64,000 bases of DNA from Primulina eburnea (taxonomy: Eukaryota > Streptophyta > Magnoliopsida > Lamiales > Gesneriaceae). A program made the translations under genes and the position numbers. The stretch is from the NCBI RefSeq assembly GCF_022965805.1, contig NC_133102.1, positions 2,054,885 to 2,118,884 of the forward strand, given 5' to 3'. This document shows, piece by piece, positions 1-12,233 of this stretch (position 1 is the stretch's first letter; every line of letters begins with the position of its first letter). A model generated the notes under the pieces. The model did no database searches. It was not told the origin of the DNA and saw only the letters and a program-made list of their open reading frames with translations.

Positions 1-2422
1 CGAAATCGGGACGTGCCACGGGATTCGTCAAGAAGCCTGGGACTGTACTTGTCGGAGAACACAAACGAATGGCGATTTCGAAAGAATTTGGGACGAATGT
101 GCCTGATTTGGGTCTTGGAGATAGGGAAACTGATCATGATTTCATGTCCATCTGCAAGGTGAGTCGATCAATATTGTTATTTTATATAAATTTTTCCTCT
201 AATTAATATCAAACCCTACATGTATATGTAACTACTACCCATTAGCATTTCATTTTAGTAGTTGAGAGGAGAGCAAATTTTATCACCACAAATGCCTTCT
301 TCATGAACATTTTTTTTGCTACTTTTTTAATTATTAAATTCCACCAAGTACACGTTGATATCTTGAGTTTGTTACATATCATTCTTTTAATATTTTCGGG
401 TTAGTCTATCTTCTCTTAATATCATTAGATCATATTTTCGGGTTAGTCTATCTTCTGTCTCCCTATTTTAATATCATATTTTAATATCATTAGATCACAC
501 GAGTACTTCAAATATATAGCATAGCCCTAACCATAGAAGACTTGGAATGTTACTTATCATCATCAAATATTTACGACCAGTCGATTTCGAATTATCTCAC
601 ATTTTTAAATCAGATTTAAAAAATATTTACTTACTAACGTTAGACCAATCAGGGCATGCCATCGTATATCACTCGTTTAAGTATAAAAGGCCGACAATGT
701 TAAAATTGGAAAATTAGAATCCTTGCTTCTCTGTCATAATCATGCATAGAAGTCGCACGTTAGAAGGTTTCTTTGTTCCCGTTTCTACGCAGCAAGTTTC
801 CCAATCTCTCCGTAAAAAAGTTACGGCTCAGCCCTTCCACAAATGTTAGCCAACATAAATAATTTTTTTTATTTTTTATTTTATGAGTATCCACTCCGGA
901 GACTTATGTCAACAACGGTTGAGATGGTATCCCAAATGTAATGAAATTATAAATCCAATACATGAATATAATCTCAACGGTCCTCATATAAGTATTCATA
1001 AACAAAAAATTGTGTGAGACGGTCTCACGGATCGTATTTTATGAGACATATATCTTATTTGGGTCATATATGAGAAAATATTATTTTTTATGCTAAGAGT
1101 ATAAAATTTTATTGTGAATATCGGTAGGTTTGACTCGTCTCACAGATAAAAATTCGTGAGACCGTCTCACAAGAGACCTACTCGTAATCATAATAAATTT
1201 CATCAAATCTATGTATATATGTATGATCATGAATGTATTAAATCCCTAACTACCTTAATTAATTAAGTTAGGTGCTTCATTTACTTCACTTCTCTACTCA
1301 ATTTGATAAGCCTGTCGTCTTTTTGTCTACTCTCCATCAAGAAGAGGAGCCTGTATATTAAAAATGTCCACAAATCGGTAGAGGAAATTGGTTGCACTAT
1401 CAATTATAACTTGACGAGTAAAAATTGAAATTTCAGCATTAATTGTATTGATTATTTAATTTGAATAATATGTTCTTATTTTTTTAATTAAATAATATGT
1501 TCTTATTTTTATATATATATAAAAAAATGTAAATTAAATGCAGGAAGGTTACATGGTGCCGAGAACAAGAACCAAACCACTGCCAAGAAACAAGCTTCTA
1601 TCCCCAGTCATCTTTCACGAGGGCCGTCTAGTACAAAGGCCAACCCCGCTTGTGGCTTTGGTGACCTTTCTATGGATGCCAATCGGCTTCATTTTATCGA
1701 TCATCAGAATCTACGGGACAATCCCTTTGCCTGAAAAAATCGTGCGTTACCTCTACGTTGCCCTGGGCATCAAACTCATCGTCAAGGGGACACCTCCGCC
1801 ACCTCCGAGCTCTGGAAAAGGCGGCGTTCTCTTCGTATGCAACCACCGGACCGTACTGGACCCTGTTGTCACCGCTGTGGCACTCGGCCGGAAGATCAGC
1901 TGCGTCACCTACAGCATAAGCAAATTCTCCGAACTAATATCCCCGATCAAAGCTGTTGCGTTGTGCAGAGAAAGGGAGAAAGACGCGGCCAACATAAAGC
2001 GGTTGCTTGAAGAAGGCGATCTAGTGATATGCCCAGAGGGGACCACTTGCCGGGAGCCGTTCTTGCTGCGGTTCAGCGCTCTTTTCGCAGAATTGAGCGA
2101 CAGAATCGTGCCGGTGGCGATCAACACAAAACAAAGCGTGTTTTATGGGACGACGGCCCGAGGGTACAAGTCGATGGACCCGTATTTCGGGTACATGAAC
2201 CCAAGACCAACTTTTGAAATCACGTTCTTGAATAAACTCCCACCTGAGCTGACGATGAGAGGAGGGAAATCCGCCATTGAAGTCGCGAATTACATCCAGA
2301 GGGTATTGGCTGGGACGTTGGGCTTCGAGTGCACGAACTTGACTCGGAAAGACAAGTATGCCGTGATGGCCGGAACAGATGGTCGTGTTAAGGAGAACGG
2401 CATGGAAGGAAATAGTCAATGA
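1..2422 (+). CDS. GPAT6: Glycerol-3-phosphate acyltransferase, GPAT4/6/8 (cutin) type, 5'-truncated by window edge
   Basis: Exons are 1..158 (frame starting at base 3) and 1544..2422, with an intron of about 1.4 kb between GT at 159 and AG at 1543. The family makes sn-2 monoacylglycerols from glycerol-3-phosphate and acyl-CoA, for cutin, at the ER. Exon 1 holds the end of the N-terminal HAD-like phosphatase domain, including [11 protein letters not shown]. These acidic residues are kept in the phosphatase-competent GPAT4/6/8 group. Exon 2 carries the acyltransferase blocks: NHRTVLD (1841-1861), PEGTTCREP (about 2032-2058) and VPVAI (about 2109-2123), after a hydrophobic segment ([19 protein letters not shown]). 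The exon junction FMSICK/EGYMVPR is typical of this subgroup. The N-terminal part and promoter lie outside the window. From memory the wording is closest to GPAT6, but GPAT4/8 is not excluded. The intron holds one copy of the dispersed palindromic-ended repeat. Confidence 0.9.
1005..1183 (+). repeat. Dispersed palindromic-ended repeat, copy 1 (forward)
   Basis: A full copy lies inside the GPAT intron. It opens with the near-palindrome GTGAGACGGTCTCAC, then the GTCGTATTTT-like block, TTATTTGGGTCAT, TTTTTATGCTAAGAGTAT and GAATATCGGTAGG, and closes with GTGAGACCGTCTCAC. Forward is defined here as this order. Confidence 0.85.
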
Positions 2423-3679
2423 AATCAATTATTTACGGATTCAATTAAAACGTTTTAAAAAATGAAACTTTATTGCTATAAATTTGTCTGCTCGATCCGT
2501 TGAGTTTGATGGGCTAAAGAAAAACCATTGCGATTTGCAGTATGTAAATACTGCATGCATGTTGCTCCCAAAATCCCTTCTAAATTTGAATCATTGCCTC
2601 GTGCATTTTTAGATACATAATGTTTGCAAACACTTATTTTATGTGTAATTTCTTTAACTCTTCCATATAATTTTCAAAAATTTCATCGACTAAAAAAAGC
2701 TTAGAAATACTTAAATATACTATCCAAACGCTAAAATATTATTTGATACAACATTATTTTTTATATATAATATTATACAACAAAGAAATAATCAATTGTG
2801 TGGGTTTATCTAATAATAAATTGATTAATTTGTGATATATATTGATGAAAATGACTCCACGGTCTTGAAGATCGTGGTGGAAAATCGATGTGCAGAGTTT
2901 TATTGGTGCGTCGCAAGGCACTCACTTATAGTGGCTGCATGCATGGGACCATAACCAGCTTACTTAAACTGGGCACATATATTTATGAGATTCACTCTCA
3001 TACTTTCAGCCACTCAATTTTTCTACGAACTCGACCAAGAGATGTTGACGTTCTTACACCGTACTTATTTCATTTTGGACGGACTAAAAAATACTCCATT
3101 TTTCTTCTCACAATATAAAATAATTTTGAAGTAACTAATGAGTGAAATGAACCAAACCCAGGTACAAAAAGATTTCCGACCCTCCTAAAAAATGTCCGAG
3201 TTGGTGGAATAAGATGAACACTTGATGAAAGGTCATAAAAGCGATTCCTCGTATCAATGTCTTTTCAAACGAGTTTGGTACATAAAACTTGACCAACCTA
3301 GTTTATTTGGTTACTGTAGTTTTGAGACTTATATTGTGTTATCTCAAGGTTTAATCAATAGTTTCTTTCTTACCAAATTAATTTGGGTGGGTTACTTTTA
3401 TAATTAAAAATCTTTCTCCATATAGAGGCTTAATCCTCACATACACATGTTTTGGGAATGTTACGGTTATTTCATTGTTTTGACTTCATTAATTCGATTT
3501 TTGTGTTAATTACGGTTCGATTAGCTGGCTTTTTTTTTTGGTAATGGAAATTTGTTGGTTTAAATACCACAGCATAGATTTAGGTTGTCAGATGATCCTT
3601 ATAAATTTTAAAAAAAAAAAACTAAAAATGATGCATTATTGTGTCTTATTATAGAAAAGGTAAAGATTTACTTTTCGGC

Positions 3680-3816
3680 AAAACTTATGTGAGACGGTCA
3701 CACAGGTCGTATTTTGTGAGATGGATCTTTATTTGGGTCATCCATGAAAAATATTACTTTTTATGCTAAGAGTATAACTTTTTATTGTGTGAGACGATCT
3801 CAAATGAGACCCACTC
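3680..3816 (+). repeat. Dispersed palindromic-ended repeat, copy 2 (forward, internally deleted)
   Basis: The left palindrome and the TTTATTTGGGTCATCC and TATGCTAAGAGTATAAC blocks are present. The ATATCGGTAGGGTTGACCC block is missing, so the repeat jumps straight to the right palindrome GTGAGACGATCTCA. Confidence 0.8.
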
Positions 3817-4580
3817 TACTTATTTCGAATGACTAACTAAATGTCGACTCGAAATTGAAATGGCTTTGTTTCATATATATCTATTCTATATATTATATTT
3901 TATTAAAGTTGAGGACATGATAGTAACCATCTAGGAAGGACACCAACTTTTTCTTCCAACTTCACCCTTATATGATACTAATATTACAATTTTTTTTGTT
4001 TTTGTTTTTAAAAAAAAAATCAACACACACTTTTATTTTTATATTTTTTATTTCAATAATTCAAATAACAATTTAGTCCATCTATAATTTGTCAAATTTC
4101 ACTTTAATCAATCTATAATGATAAAAAAAAACTATATACACATGTATCGCGTGTGCAGAATAACTAGCCGTTAATTGTGCTTGTGCAGCGACTTCGAAAA
4201 CAACGTGCCATGGTGGAATGGGCTTTTTTTGGTGATATACACACTTTTTTAAGTTGGACTGGGTCTATGAGAGGACAAAGCCCAGTTATATAGAAGATCA
4301 TTCCAATCCACTCTTTGAATATAAGATAAATGAGGGCAAATGAAAACAGTAGCAGAAAAGTGAAAAGGAAAGCCCAATAAAAGTGTGGCTCGTTTTGCTT
4401 CCAACCAACCCCATTGTATATTAATTTTGAAAGAATAAAACATAAAAAATTATTGAATATCGAAGTCTTTTTTTCAACTAAAAAATATCATTCAAGCGAT
4501 TTTCGTTCTCTCTCGAACTCATAAAGAAAAACTATCCCAAGACAAAGTAGAATATGACATTTAGTTTTATTTTGATGAAT

Positions 4581-4690
4581 AAAATAAATATAGCAAGTAA
4601 AATTTAATTTGTATCCTAAGAATTATTTGGGATGAAAAATAAATATAGCAAGTAAAATTTAATTTGTATCCTAAGAATTATTTTTCGCCA
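4581..4690. repeat. 55-bp tandem duplication
   Basis: Two adjacent near-identical copies start at 4581 and 4636. Each contains TAAATATAGCAAGTAAAATT followed by GTATCCTAAGAATTATTT. It is a simple segmental duplication in intergenic DNA. Confidence 0.8.
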
Positions 4691-4982
4691 CCACGTAGCC
4701 CAATTTCATCTTGAGCCCATCAAGAAGCCCAAAATCTCAACCCATTCGTGTTCATCCGCTGCAAGTCAATATATGCTTCGTCCCCTTGATTACATATATA
4801 TATAATAAAATGGCAAGCATTTGTATAAGTACTGGGGATTCAAAGACCGTAAGGCGCAAGCTAGCCGTTCGAAGTAATTACTGAGTTGATACGAGTTTGC
4901 TTTTACGGAAAACAAAGCTTGAATTTTTAAAGTTCATATTGTTGACGAGTGGGTAAGAAAGCGGTGACTTTGACAAAGATAA

Positions 4983-7900
4983 ATGGGAAAAGCATCAAGA
5001 GATAAAAGAGTAATCCCTCTTCGGGCATTTTGCGTTAAATTCTGTTGTTTCGATCTGGGAAATTTGGTCTATTGATTGATACTGTAGGATATCTACTATA
5101 GAAAAGCAAAAGAGGAAGGATGGCGGGCTCGAAGTGCCTTCAAATTACTTCAAATCGACGAGGAGTTCAACATATTTGATGGTGCGAGACGACTAATTTT
5201 TATTAATATATCTTTAAATCTTGCAAAATGGTTATTGCTACATACGTTTTCTTTTCGCTTTATCATCTATGTTTATCATAGACTGTTATCTACGATTGTA
5301 GTGAGTTACTGTGGATTTACTCAGGTGTTAAGCGTGTGGTGGATTTATGTGCTGCACCTGGTAGCTGGAGTCAGGTATTTGAAGTCTTGTAAATTTAAAT
5401 ATTTAGTTGATAAGTAAGGATACGTGTGTTGGGGGAAACGTTGCAAATACATGGTTATCATGAGCTTGTAGTTGTTAAAGAAGAAAAAATCGGTTTACAC
5501 CGATCATATATTTGGACATTGTTGCTGGATCTTGAAAATGTCCGCATGAAAAGTCACATTGCAGTGTCAACTTCTACAATGTGAGATACTATAACATCAC
5601 AGAGTTATTAGCATCAACTTCGTGCATCATGCAACAAAGTTACTAATTCACTTTCATTTCAGTTTAACTCTTCTAGGTTGTCTTATTACTATACTTTTCT
5701 GATTTGATATGCCATCATTCATGTAGGTTTTGAGTCGGAAGCTTTATCTCCCGGCAAAGCTATCTTCTGATTCCAAGTATGTCTGCCTGGTGCATCTATT
5801 GTTCTTTTTATGAGGATATACTGATTTATTTCCCCTGAACTGCTGGTTTCTAACTATCATTAATTTGAAACATTTGAAATAAGGGTCAGCAGCATATAGA
5901 TCCACTTACTTTAAAAGAATAACAGTGTGAAGCATTGGAATTGGGATAGTTTACAGTTCCTTTTCTGACCATGGATCTTCATGTATTAGTCTGTTAAATA
6001 CTCAAATCCAAAAGTTATTTAATCATCTTTGTAACTTTATCAGCGCGAGTCTAGAATTCTTTTTATAATTTTGCAGGGATTGTGATTTACCACTTATTGT
6101 GGCTATTGATTTGCAACCCATGGCTCCTATTGAAGGCGTTATTCAAGTTCAAGGGGATATAACAAATGCCCGGACAGCTGAAGTGGTACGAAGCTTCTCT
6201 TCTATTCCCCTTGTCTATCCATCTATCTATGTGTCTGATATCTTCTGCTTCCTCAGGTCATTCGACATTTTGATGGAGGCAAAGCTGATCTTGTTGTATG
6301 TGATGGTGCTCCTGATGGTGAGTGACAGGAATGTTAAATTGGACTATAATCTCTATTATGCTTATGACTGTATATCCATGTATAAACCTGATTTCTGTTC
6401 TTTTTATTTCAGTAACTGGCTTACATGACATGGATGAATTTGTTCAGTCCCAACTCATTTTGGCGGTTAGTATTTATAGTCGTTTGTAGCCTATCAGTGA
6501 TGTTTTTGTAAGATTTTATTCTTATGATGGCATCACTCTTATATGCGCATGCCGTATCTGCTATAACATTTTGTGTTTTCCTGTTTTTCATTATGACTGA
6601 TGTATTCGTTGTATCCTTAGAATAGGCTTGAATGTCAAGAGCTATATATCCTTGGGTGTCTCTGATTTTTGACAGGGATAATAATATTTCAGGGTTTAAC
6701 AATAGTTACACACATTCTAAAGGTTGGTGGAAAGTTTATAGCAAAGATATTTCGAGGAAAAGATGCTGGTCTTCTTTACTCTCAGGTGTGTCATACTTCT
6801 GTAGCTCGCTCTTTTTATATTTCTTTAATATGATTTGCAGTTATGATGGTCTTGTTTGAGTCGCAGAACCAAATTCCCGCTGTTTTTATATGTTGATAAC
6901 TAGAATTGGTGTAGACCACCCCATTCGAGGAAAAGAAGGCCAAACTTTGTTGCAGTTTTCTTCTTAAAACATGCAAATAAATTCAGAGTACATGATTATA
7001 TCGTTTTCTTTGGTTTGGGGGTTGATCAAAGTGTGATAAAACACCAAAGTCCAAAAGTAATGTAAAGTCGAACAGACATTTACTCAATTACAAAATCCTA
7101 GGAAATTTTATTGTTTAGTTGGAGATAACTTCATTCCTTGAAATTTTTTGAAATGTAAGTGTTATAAATTGGAATGGGTAAAGTATTATGGACCCAGTGA
7201 ACTTATGTATATGGCTATATGCTAATTATGTAATTTGGTTTGCTTCTCCTTTTCTTTTCTCCATGGTGATATTCTGCCAAATTGCTACCACACGTCATGA
7301 CTTACTAAGTTAATCGATAATGTTGGTATCTCCTCTCTCTGTGTTTTCATTCATGCGATTCATCGAACTATGAAGTTTCTGGTTTGCTGGCTACATTTAT
7401 GCCTTTAATAATCATCAAGTTCGGAAAACTTTTGCCTTATCATCAATTATAATGGCAAGGTAGGTTGGAACTTATGGAATTACTAATATTTTGCCAATGC
7501 TTTGCTGCTTAAGTTATTTTTCACAGAAGTGACATTTGCTAAACCAAAAAGCAGCCGCAATTCAAGCATAGGTAAATTATTAATTTGTTTAATATTTTCT
7601 CTACATTCTCCAGTAACTATTGAATTACATTCTCATCTTCACTTATCCAAAATTGAAATCATATTGAAGCTCAACCAGTCGACCTCTCCCTCATCTATCT
7701 CATATAGCTCCATAAACAGTAAGAATATCTTATATTCTAATTTATTGTTGGCACATGCCTGAATACCCTTACTGGCATCATGTCATGGCTCGTAATCAAT
7801 GATATTTAAGGTCATTGGCCAAACTTTCTCTACATCTGTAAACTAGTAGAGTCAAATGTAATAATAGTTTGCAATATTCTTAATTTCATACTCATTTTGA

Positions 7901-9160
7901 AAGTTTGGAGTTATTTTTCTCAGCTATCGTGAACATATATTTTGCATTTAGCAAATCTTTAGTGGTGAAAGTAACAAAAGGTATAAGGGGTAATATTACA
8001 ACAAAATAAACATGTTGTTTTCTCCCAAAAAAACACCGCCTTCATCTTGTTATTTCTAAAGGAAGTCTAAGCACTTGACTTATGCTCGGTGAAAACACTA
8101 TTTTGCTAAAATCGAGTGGATGAAGGAGCGCCTGATATAAATGAAGTATAGTTAATTAGAATGTATGTATATGGTGTTTATGCATTTGAATAAATTTTAA
8201 CGTATCCGACATAACAGAAGCCTTTATTTTTCTTTGTTCAAAACCATTACTGAAAATCTAGAGGCATTTGTGGTATGTGAGAATTACTCTCCCCCAGAAG
8301 GCTTTAATGCGAAAGATCTGCACGTCTCCTGGAGAAAATTGGAAGCCCGTCTGGTGCTGATGACATAGGTACCTTTCATACTAATAGTACTTGTTCTGGG
8401 ATATTTGTTTATGTGCTCTTCTAATTCAAGAAATCTCTTCATGCATTCATGGAAACATTTATTTCTCGTTCATCATATCAATCTCTGCTACCACAAAGAC
8501 TTCTGGCCTCACATTAGATATCATCACACCACCGTCCTCCAGAGTCCAGGGGAAGAAATGTATTCAAAGAAAGATATTGGTCATTTGCTAGTTTTTATTT
8601 TTTTGATGTTGAAATTGTTCTGAAGGAACTCACGATCTCTTATCTGGTGAGGATCCTGGAGATGATATCCTTTTACTGGTCCCTCCTGCCATGTCAAAAC
8701 CTAGATTCTTGTGCTCGTTTTTAACAATATATCATCTCAAACTTCACATTTCACCAAAATTTGTCATATCACTTTCTGAACAATATCTATGCGCAATCAT
8801 CATATCTATATTGTTATGCAGTCGGACAGTTGTTTACGGAAATCTGAAAAAAATATTTTACATGTGAAAGTTTTCTGATTTTTTTGCTGCATTATTATAA
8901 CACATCATCATTCGACAGATTGCAGCAGTGGGTGGCTAGAAGGACCAAATAAGGTTTATATCCCATTTCTGGCCTGTGGGGACCTTAACGGGTTTGACTC
9001 GGATCGTTCATATCCACTTCCTAAAGTTTCAGATGGAACTTACAAGAGCTTAGATCCTATACAACCTCCTATTGCACCGCCATACAAGCGAGCTCTTGAA
9101 TTGAAGAAAGCTTTGAATAATGGAAGCCGAGCTTTAGAAAAGCTCTCCCTTGATCCATGA
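4983..9160 (+). CDS. TRM7: TRM7-like tRNA (ribose-2'-O)-methyltransferase, FtsJ family, with apparent 1-bp frameshift
   Basis: Eleven exons: 4983-5009, 5088-5181, 5325-5374, 5727-5776, 6077-6185, 6257-6317, 6413-6465, 6693-6785, 7514-7571, 8262-8368 and 8919-9160. The family methylates anticodon-loop riboses (positions 32/34) using SAM. The start MGKASRDKR, the SAM motif [11 protein letters not shown] and the FtsJ K-D-K-E tetrad (K28, D126, K166, E199) are all present. Two oddities occur. First, exon 9 appears to use AAG at 7511-7513 as acceptor because the expected AG six bases upstream reads TG, which drops two conserved residues (Leu-Lys). Second, in exon 10 the reading after DLH (8321-8323) needs one extra base to continue as the family's [10 protein letters not shown]; as written it ends at TAG 8366-8368 after 233 aa. 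With the base restored the total is 945 nt, or 314 aa, normal for the family. It may be a consensus error or a young pseudogene. The identity is very secure. Confidence 0.85.
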
Positions 9161-9290
9161 GCATGGTTATCAAGCAGGCACCATTCAAATTGTCTGAAGA
9201 AAGCTTTGAATAATGGAAGCCGAGCCTTAGAAAAGCTCTCCCTTGATCCATGAGCATGGTTATCAAGTAGGCACCATTCAAGTTCAGAAC
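9103..9290. repeat. 93-bp tandem duplication across the TRM7 stop codon
   Basis: The unit starting at 9103 (GAAGAAAGCTTTGAATAATG) recurs at 9196 with only a few substitutions. The first copy holds the last codons and the stop of the TRM7-like gene, so the second copy lies in the 3' UTR and repeats the coding tail. The two reverse-strand ORFs here are shadows of this duplication. Confidence 0.9.
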
Positions 9291-9455
9291 CATTCAAATT
9301 GTCTGACTTGAATCGTGTTTATGTCTGTCTACATTTACAGATGAGCACTGAGTCAAGCAACTGGACAATTCCTTGTACATCTTCTTAAACATAAATTGAC
9401 ACATAACTATGTATTACTTAAAACAGCAGTTTCTATTTCATTCACAACTTCTTTT

Positions 9456-9830
9456 CTAACAAGAACTTGCGACTGAGTTTGATCTTTGTAAAGTGGAAGA
9501 TGAATTCAAGAAATCAATGCAATCCTCGATGGCTTCAGCCCTCTGAGAATCGAGAGTGTCAGCATATGACCGCGACCTTGTAAAACTAGCAGAAGAAACC
9601 TTCCGTGAACGTCGACTCCGAGACGACACGTATTGCAAGGCTACTTCCACCTTTGTTCCAATGTGCCTCAGGAACCTGGCCGGTGAAAATCCTGAGCCAT
9701 TTGGAAGTTTGAATGTCCATATTTGGAAGAATCTTTTCTTGTTTTCACCAACTTTTGCACCACCACCACCACCACCACCATGTTTGGACTTGAAGGTTTG
9801 GTTAGGAACGAAGCTCACTCTTCCGTTCAT
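9456..9830 (-). CDS. Small basic plant protein with polyglycine run, function unknown
   Basis: This is a single-exon ORF of 124 aa. It begins MNGRVSFVPNQTFKSKHGGG with seven Gly in a row at about residues 18-24. A conserved-looking block follows (FSPARFLRHIGTKVEVAL), then an Arg/Ser-rich stretch (SSRSRRSRKVSSASFTRSRS), and an acidic tail (SQRAEAIEDCIDFLNSSSTL). The block order resembles small plant proteins often labelled josephin-like in annotations, but no Josephin protease domain can be seen. I assign no biochemical role. Tail to tail with the TRM7-like gene, about 300 bp apart. The overlapping plus-strand ORF (9556-10014) with a proline run reads the polyglycine codons backwards. The structured C-terminal half argues for a real gene. 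Confidence 0.6.
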   Translation of the reverse strand: MNGRVSFVPNQTFKSKHGGGGGGGAKVGENKKRFFQIWTFKLPNGSGFSPARFLRHIGTKVEVALQYVSSRSRRSRKVSSASFTRSRSYADTLDSQRAEAIEDCIDFLNSSSTLQRSNSVASSC

Positions 9831-12233
9831 TTCCCTTTCTCAGCATTACCTGTGGGAGAGAGATGGAAGTATGGTAGTTGGGGGAATTGAGAGTGGTATT
9901 TATGAAAGAGTTGCAAGTGAGATAAAAAGACTAAAGTGTGTTTTGCAAAAGATGAAAGCAGGTTTAAGCTTCTTAAATAATTATTGCTCCATGAATACGG
10001 TCAACAATATCTGATATAATGCATAAATAACATATAATTTAATGGTTATATGCTTAGTTCCTATCCCTTGTAGCATATTTCATTACCTCTATTACTTTCT
10101 TTTAATAAATTTTTCTAAAGTATAAAAAGATTGGTTCGGTGTTTCCAAAACCATGATCAAGCACTCACAATTTTTTTTTATCATCTTGAGCTAAAGATTG
10201 ATTACAAAATAAGAGATTATTCTATAACAAATGTGCTGGTTTCCAGCCAATATTCGGGTTTCAAATTTCTAGTTTTAGGAAATTGTCCTTTGTTCAAACT
10301 TGCAACAATGGCAAATAAATGTGATGAATTGTCATAAAAGAGTAAAACAGTCTCATAGAAAAGACATTTGGTCAAAAGAAAAGAATGTGGGGGGGACCCC
10401 CGAGAGTAATAGGAGCAGAGTTGGTAAATACAATGCTACCTTTAATTAATCACAGCTTACGTTACTGCTACAAAGTTTAAGTTATTTTAAAACTACAAAG
10501 GTCCCACAAGTTCTATTTTAAATAAATAATTTTATGGCAATCAACAATCCCACTGCCACTTACTTATTTTATGGAAGTGTGTTTCGAATGGTGATGTGCT
10601 GCCACACCATCTTTCTTTTGCTCCCTCCATTTTTCTTCTGATTTCTTAGTCATGGAGTCTGTTTATGCTTCTCTCTTTAATGTCTATCTTTTTGAATCAT
10701 GGTGGGGGATAGCAATCATACCATGAATATTTTGTATTTATGCAAATTTCAAATCTTTGGCTTTATTTTTCCCTTGTGATGAAAAGTTTGGTGCGAACCA
10801 GAAAAAGTTTGGTCTGGAGAGCACAGTGTGTAAGTAAAATTTTGAATTAAATGGTAGGGGAACTTTATTCACCGCTTACAAACTACCAAAAAAAAAAGAA
10901 GTTGTACGTACGCTACTATAAAATAGATGTGGATCCTATGTCTATTTATCGTTATGAGGCCATCTCCAACCCAAAACTCTAGTTTAAAGCAACTCCACTT
11001 TAAAATAGTGTAGTTTCTGCACCAAATACAATATTCATCTCCAACTCATCTACTTCAAATCTTACTCTAAAAAAGAATATTCTCGAAATATTCTTTTTTA
11101 TTTTATTTATTTCATTTTTTTATAAGTTATTAAATATATATTTTTTATACTTAAATATTTGATTTTATATTTAATTATTAAAATTATATAATAAATATTA
11201 TCTAATTATTAAAATAAGATAATAAATTTTATACTATTATTTAAATATATCTAATTATTAAATTAATATAATAATATCATATTATTATATAAAAAATATT
11301 TATAATTCTTAATATAAATACTTATAATTAAAAAAAAAAAAGAAAAAAAAATAAAAAACAACTCTGCGCCACATTTGGCGCAGAGCTTCTCTCTGCGTCA
11401 AATGTGGCGCAGAGAAGAATGGAGCTGCGCTACTCCATTGGAGAATCCCAAGCAGCAAACGCTATTTTGCTGCTTGGGTTGGAAATGTTACTGAAGATAT
11501 CAACATATGAAACTGTGACTTAATGGTTAGTGTAGTCTTATGTGAACTACAGCTCTAGGGTAGGTACTTTGGGTTTGGAGTCTGAAGCGTAAAGTGAAGT
11601 GCACGGATTTGATATAAATTTTTAAATCCAGTATATATGATGTTATAAATATATAATATTACATAAATTTAATATTTTTGACAAAGATAACAAATACTAT
11701 AAATAAAAATTCATTAATACATCATATAAATCATCGAATTTTTTTTCATCTTCCTCAACTGTATCATCGTCATAGAGGGAAGATGACATTAAAAGTTTGC
11801 ATATAAGACATGTTGAACTCGAGTTAATTTTTATTTACTTACAAAATATTAGTCCACTTCTTTAAAGCACATGCTTCTGCGCCTCTCGGATGTCTCACAC
11901 CTAGGCAGATGCACACACTTTATGCGCGCTTGTTTCAAATGTTGCGTCTGGTTGGGCATGTTGTCTTGGCGCACACTTTTAATAACTATGAGAGTAGCAT
12001 AGAATATACCAAGCCGCTTAGTGGATCAACAGTATTCACAATCATAGAATGATTCAAAATACCTACAAGATTACTTGTACTCAAAATTCCCACAAAATCC
12101 CGCAATCTTGAATATATAAATACAAAAGATTTAGCTCTGCCCTAAATTTATCATCCCCATACCATGTAAATGAACCCTACTAAAACATGGCAACCTCAAC
12201 CACTATGACGGAGGTATTCTGGAAAGAGAAAGA
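9831..12233. other. Intergenic region, includes one MITE-like element
   Basis: No gene is visible. It contains the promoter side of the small basic protein gene, an AT-rich stretch at 11090-11340 that belongs to the MITE-like element, and the 3' flank of FLU. ORFs of up to 68 codons have no recognisable content. Confidence 0.55.
10961..11487. mobile_element. MITE-like element with CATCTCCAACCC inverted ends
   Basis: The left end CATCTCCAACCCAA (10961) pairs with the right end TTGGGTTGGAAATG (to 11487) with one mismatch. The interior is very AT-rich. Near the right end are two adjacent 24-bp near-palindromes, 11362-11385 and 11391-11414, built from CTCTGCGCCA and TGGCGCAGAG. I found no clear target duplication, so the superfamily is open. 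Confidence 0.65.

Larger units (their letters stand above)
2423..4982. other. Intergenic region between GPAT and TRM7-like gene
   Basis: No convincing gene is present. Short ORFs of 60-76 codons are random openings with no motif. The region contains one shortened copy of the dispersed repeat (about 3680-3816) and a 55-bp tandem duplication (about 4581-4690). The last few hundred bases should hold the TRM7 promoter and leader, but I see no decisive TATA box. Confidence 0.6.

Noticed and set aside
9556..10014. 152-codon plus-strand ORF with a proline run
   Set aside because: It is antisense to the basic protein gene, and the proline run is the polyglycine tract read from the other strand.
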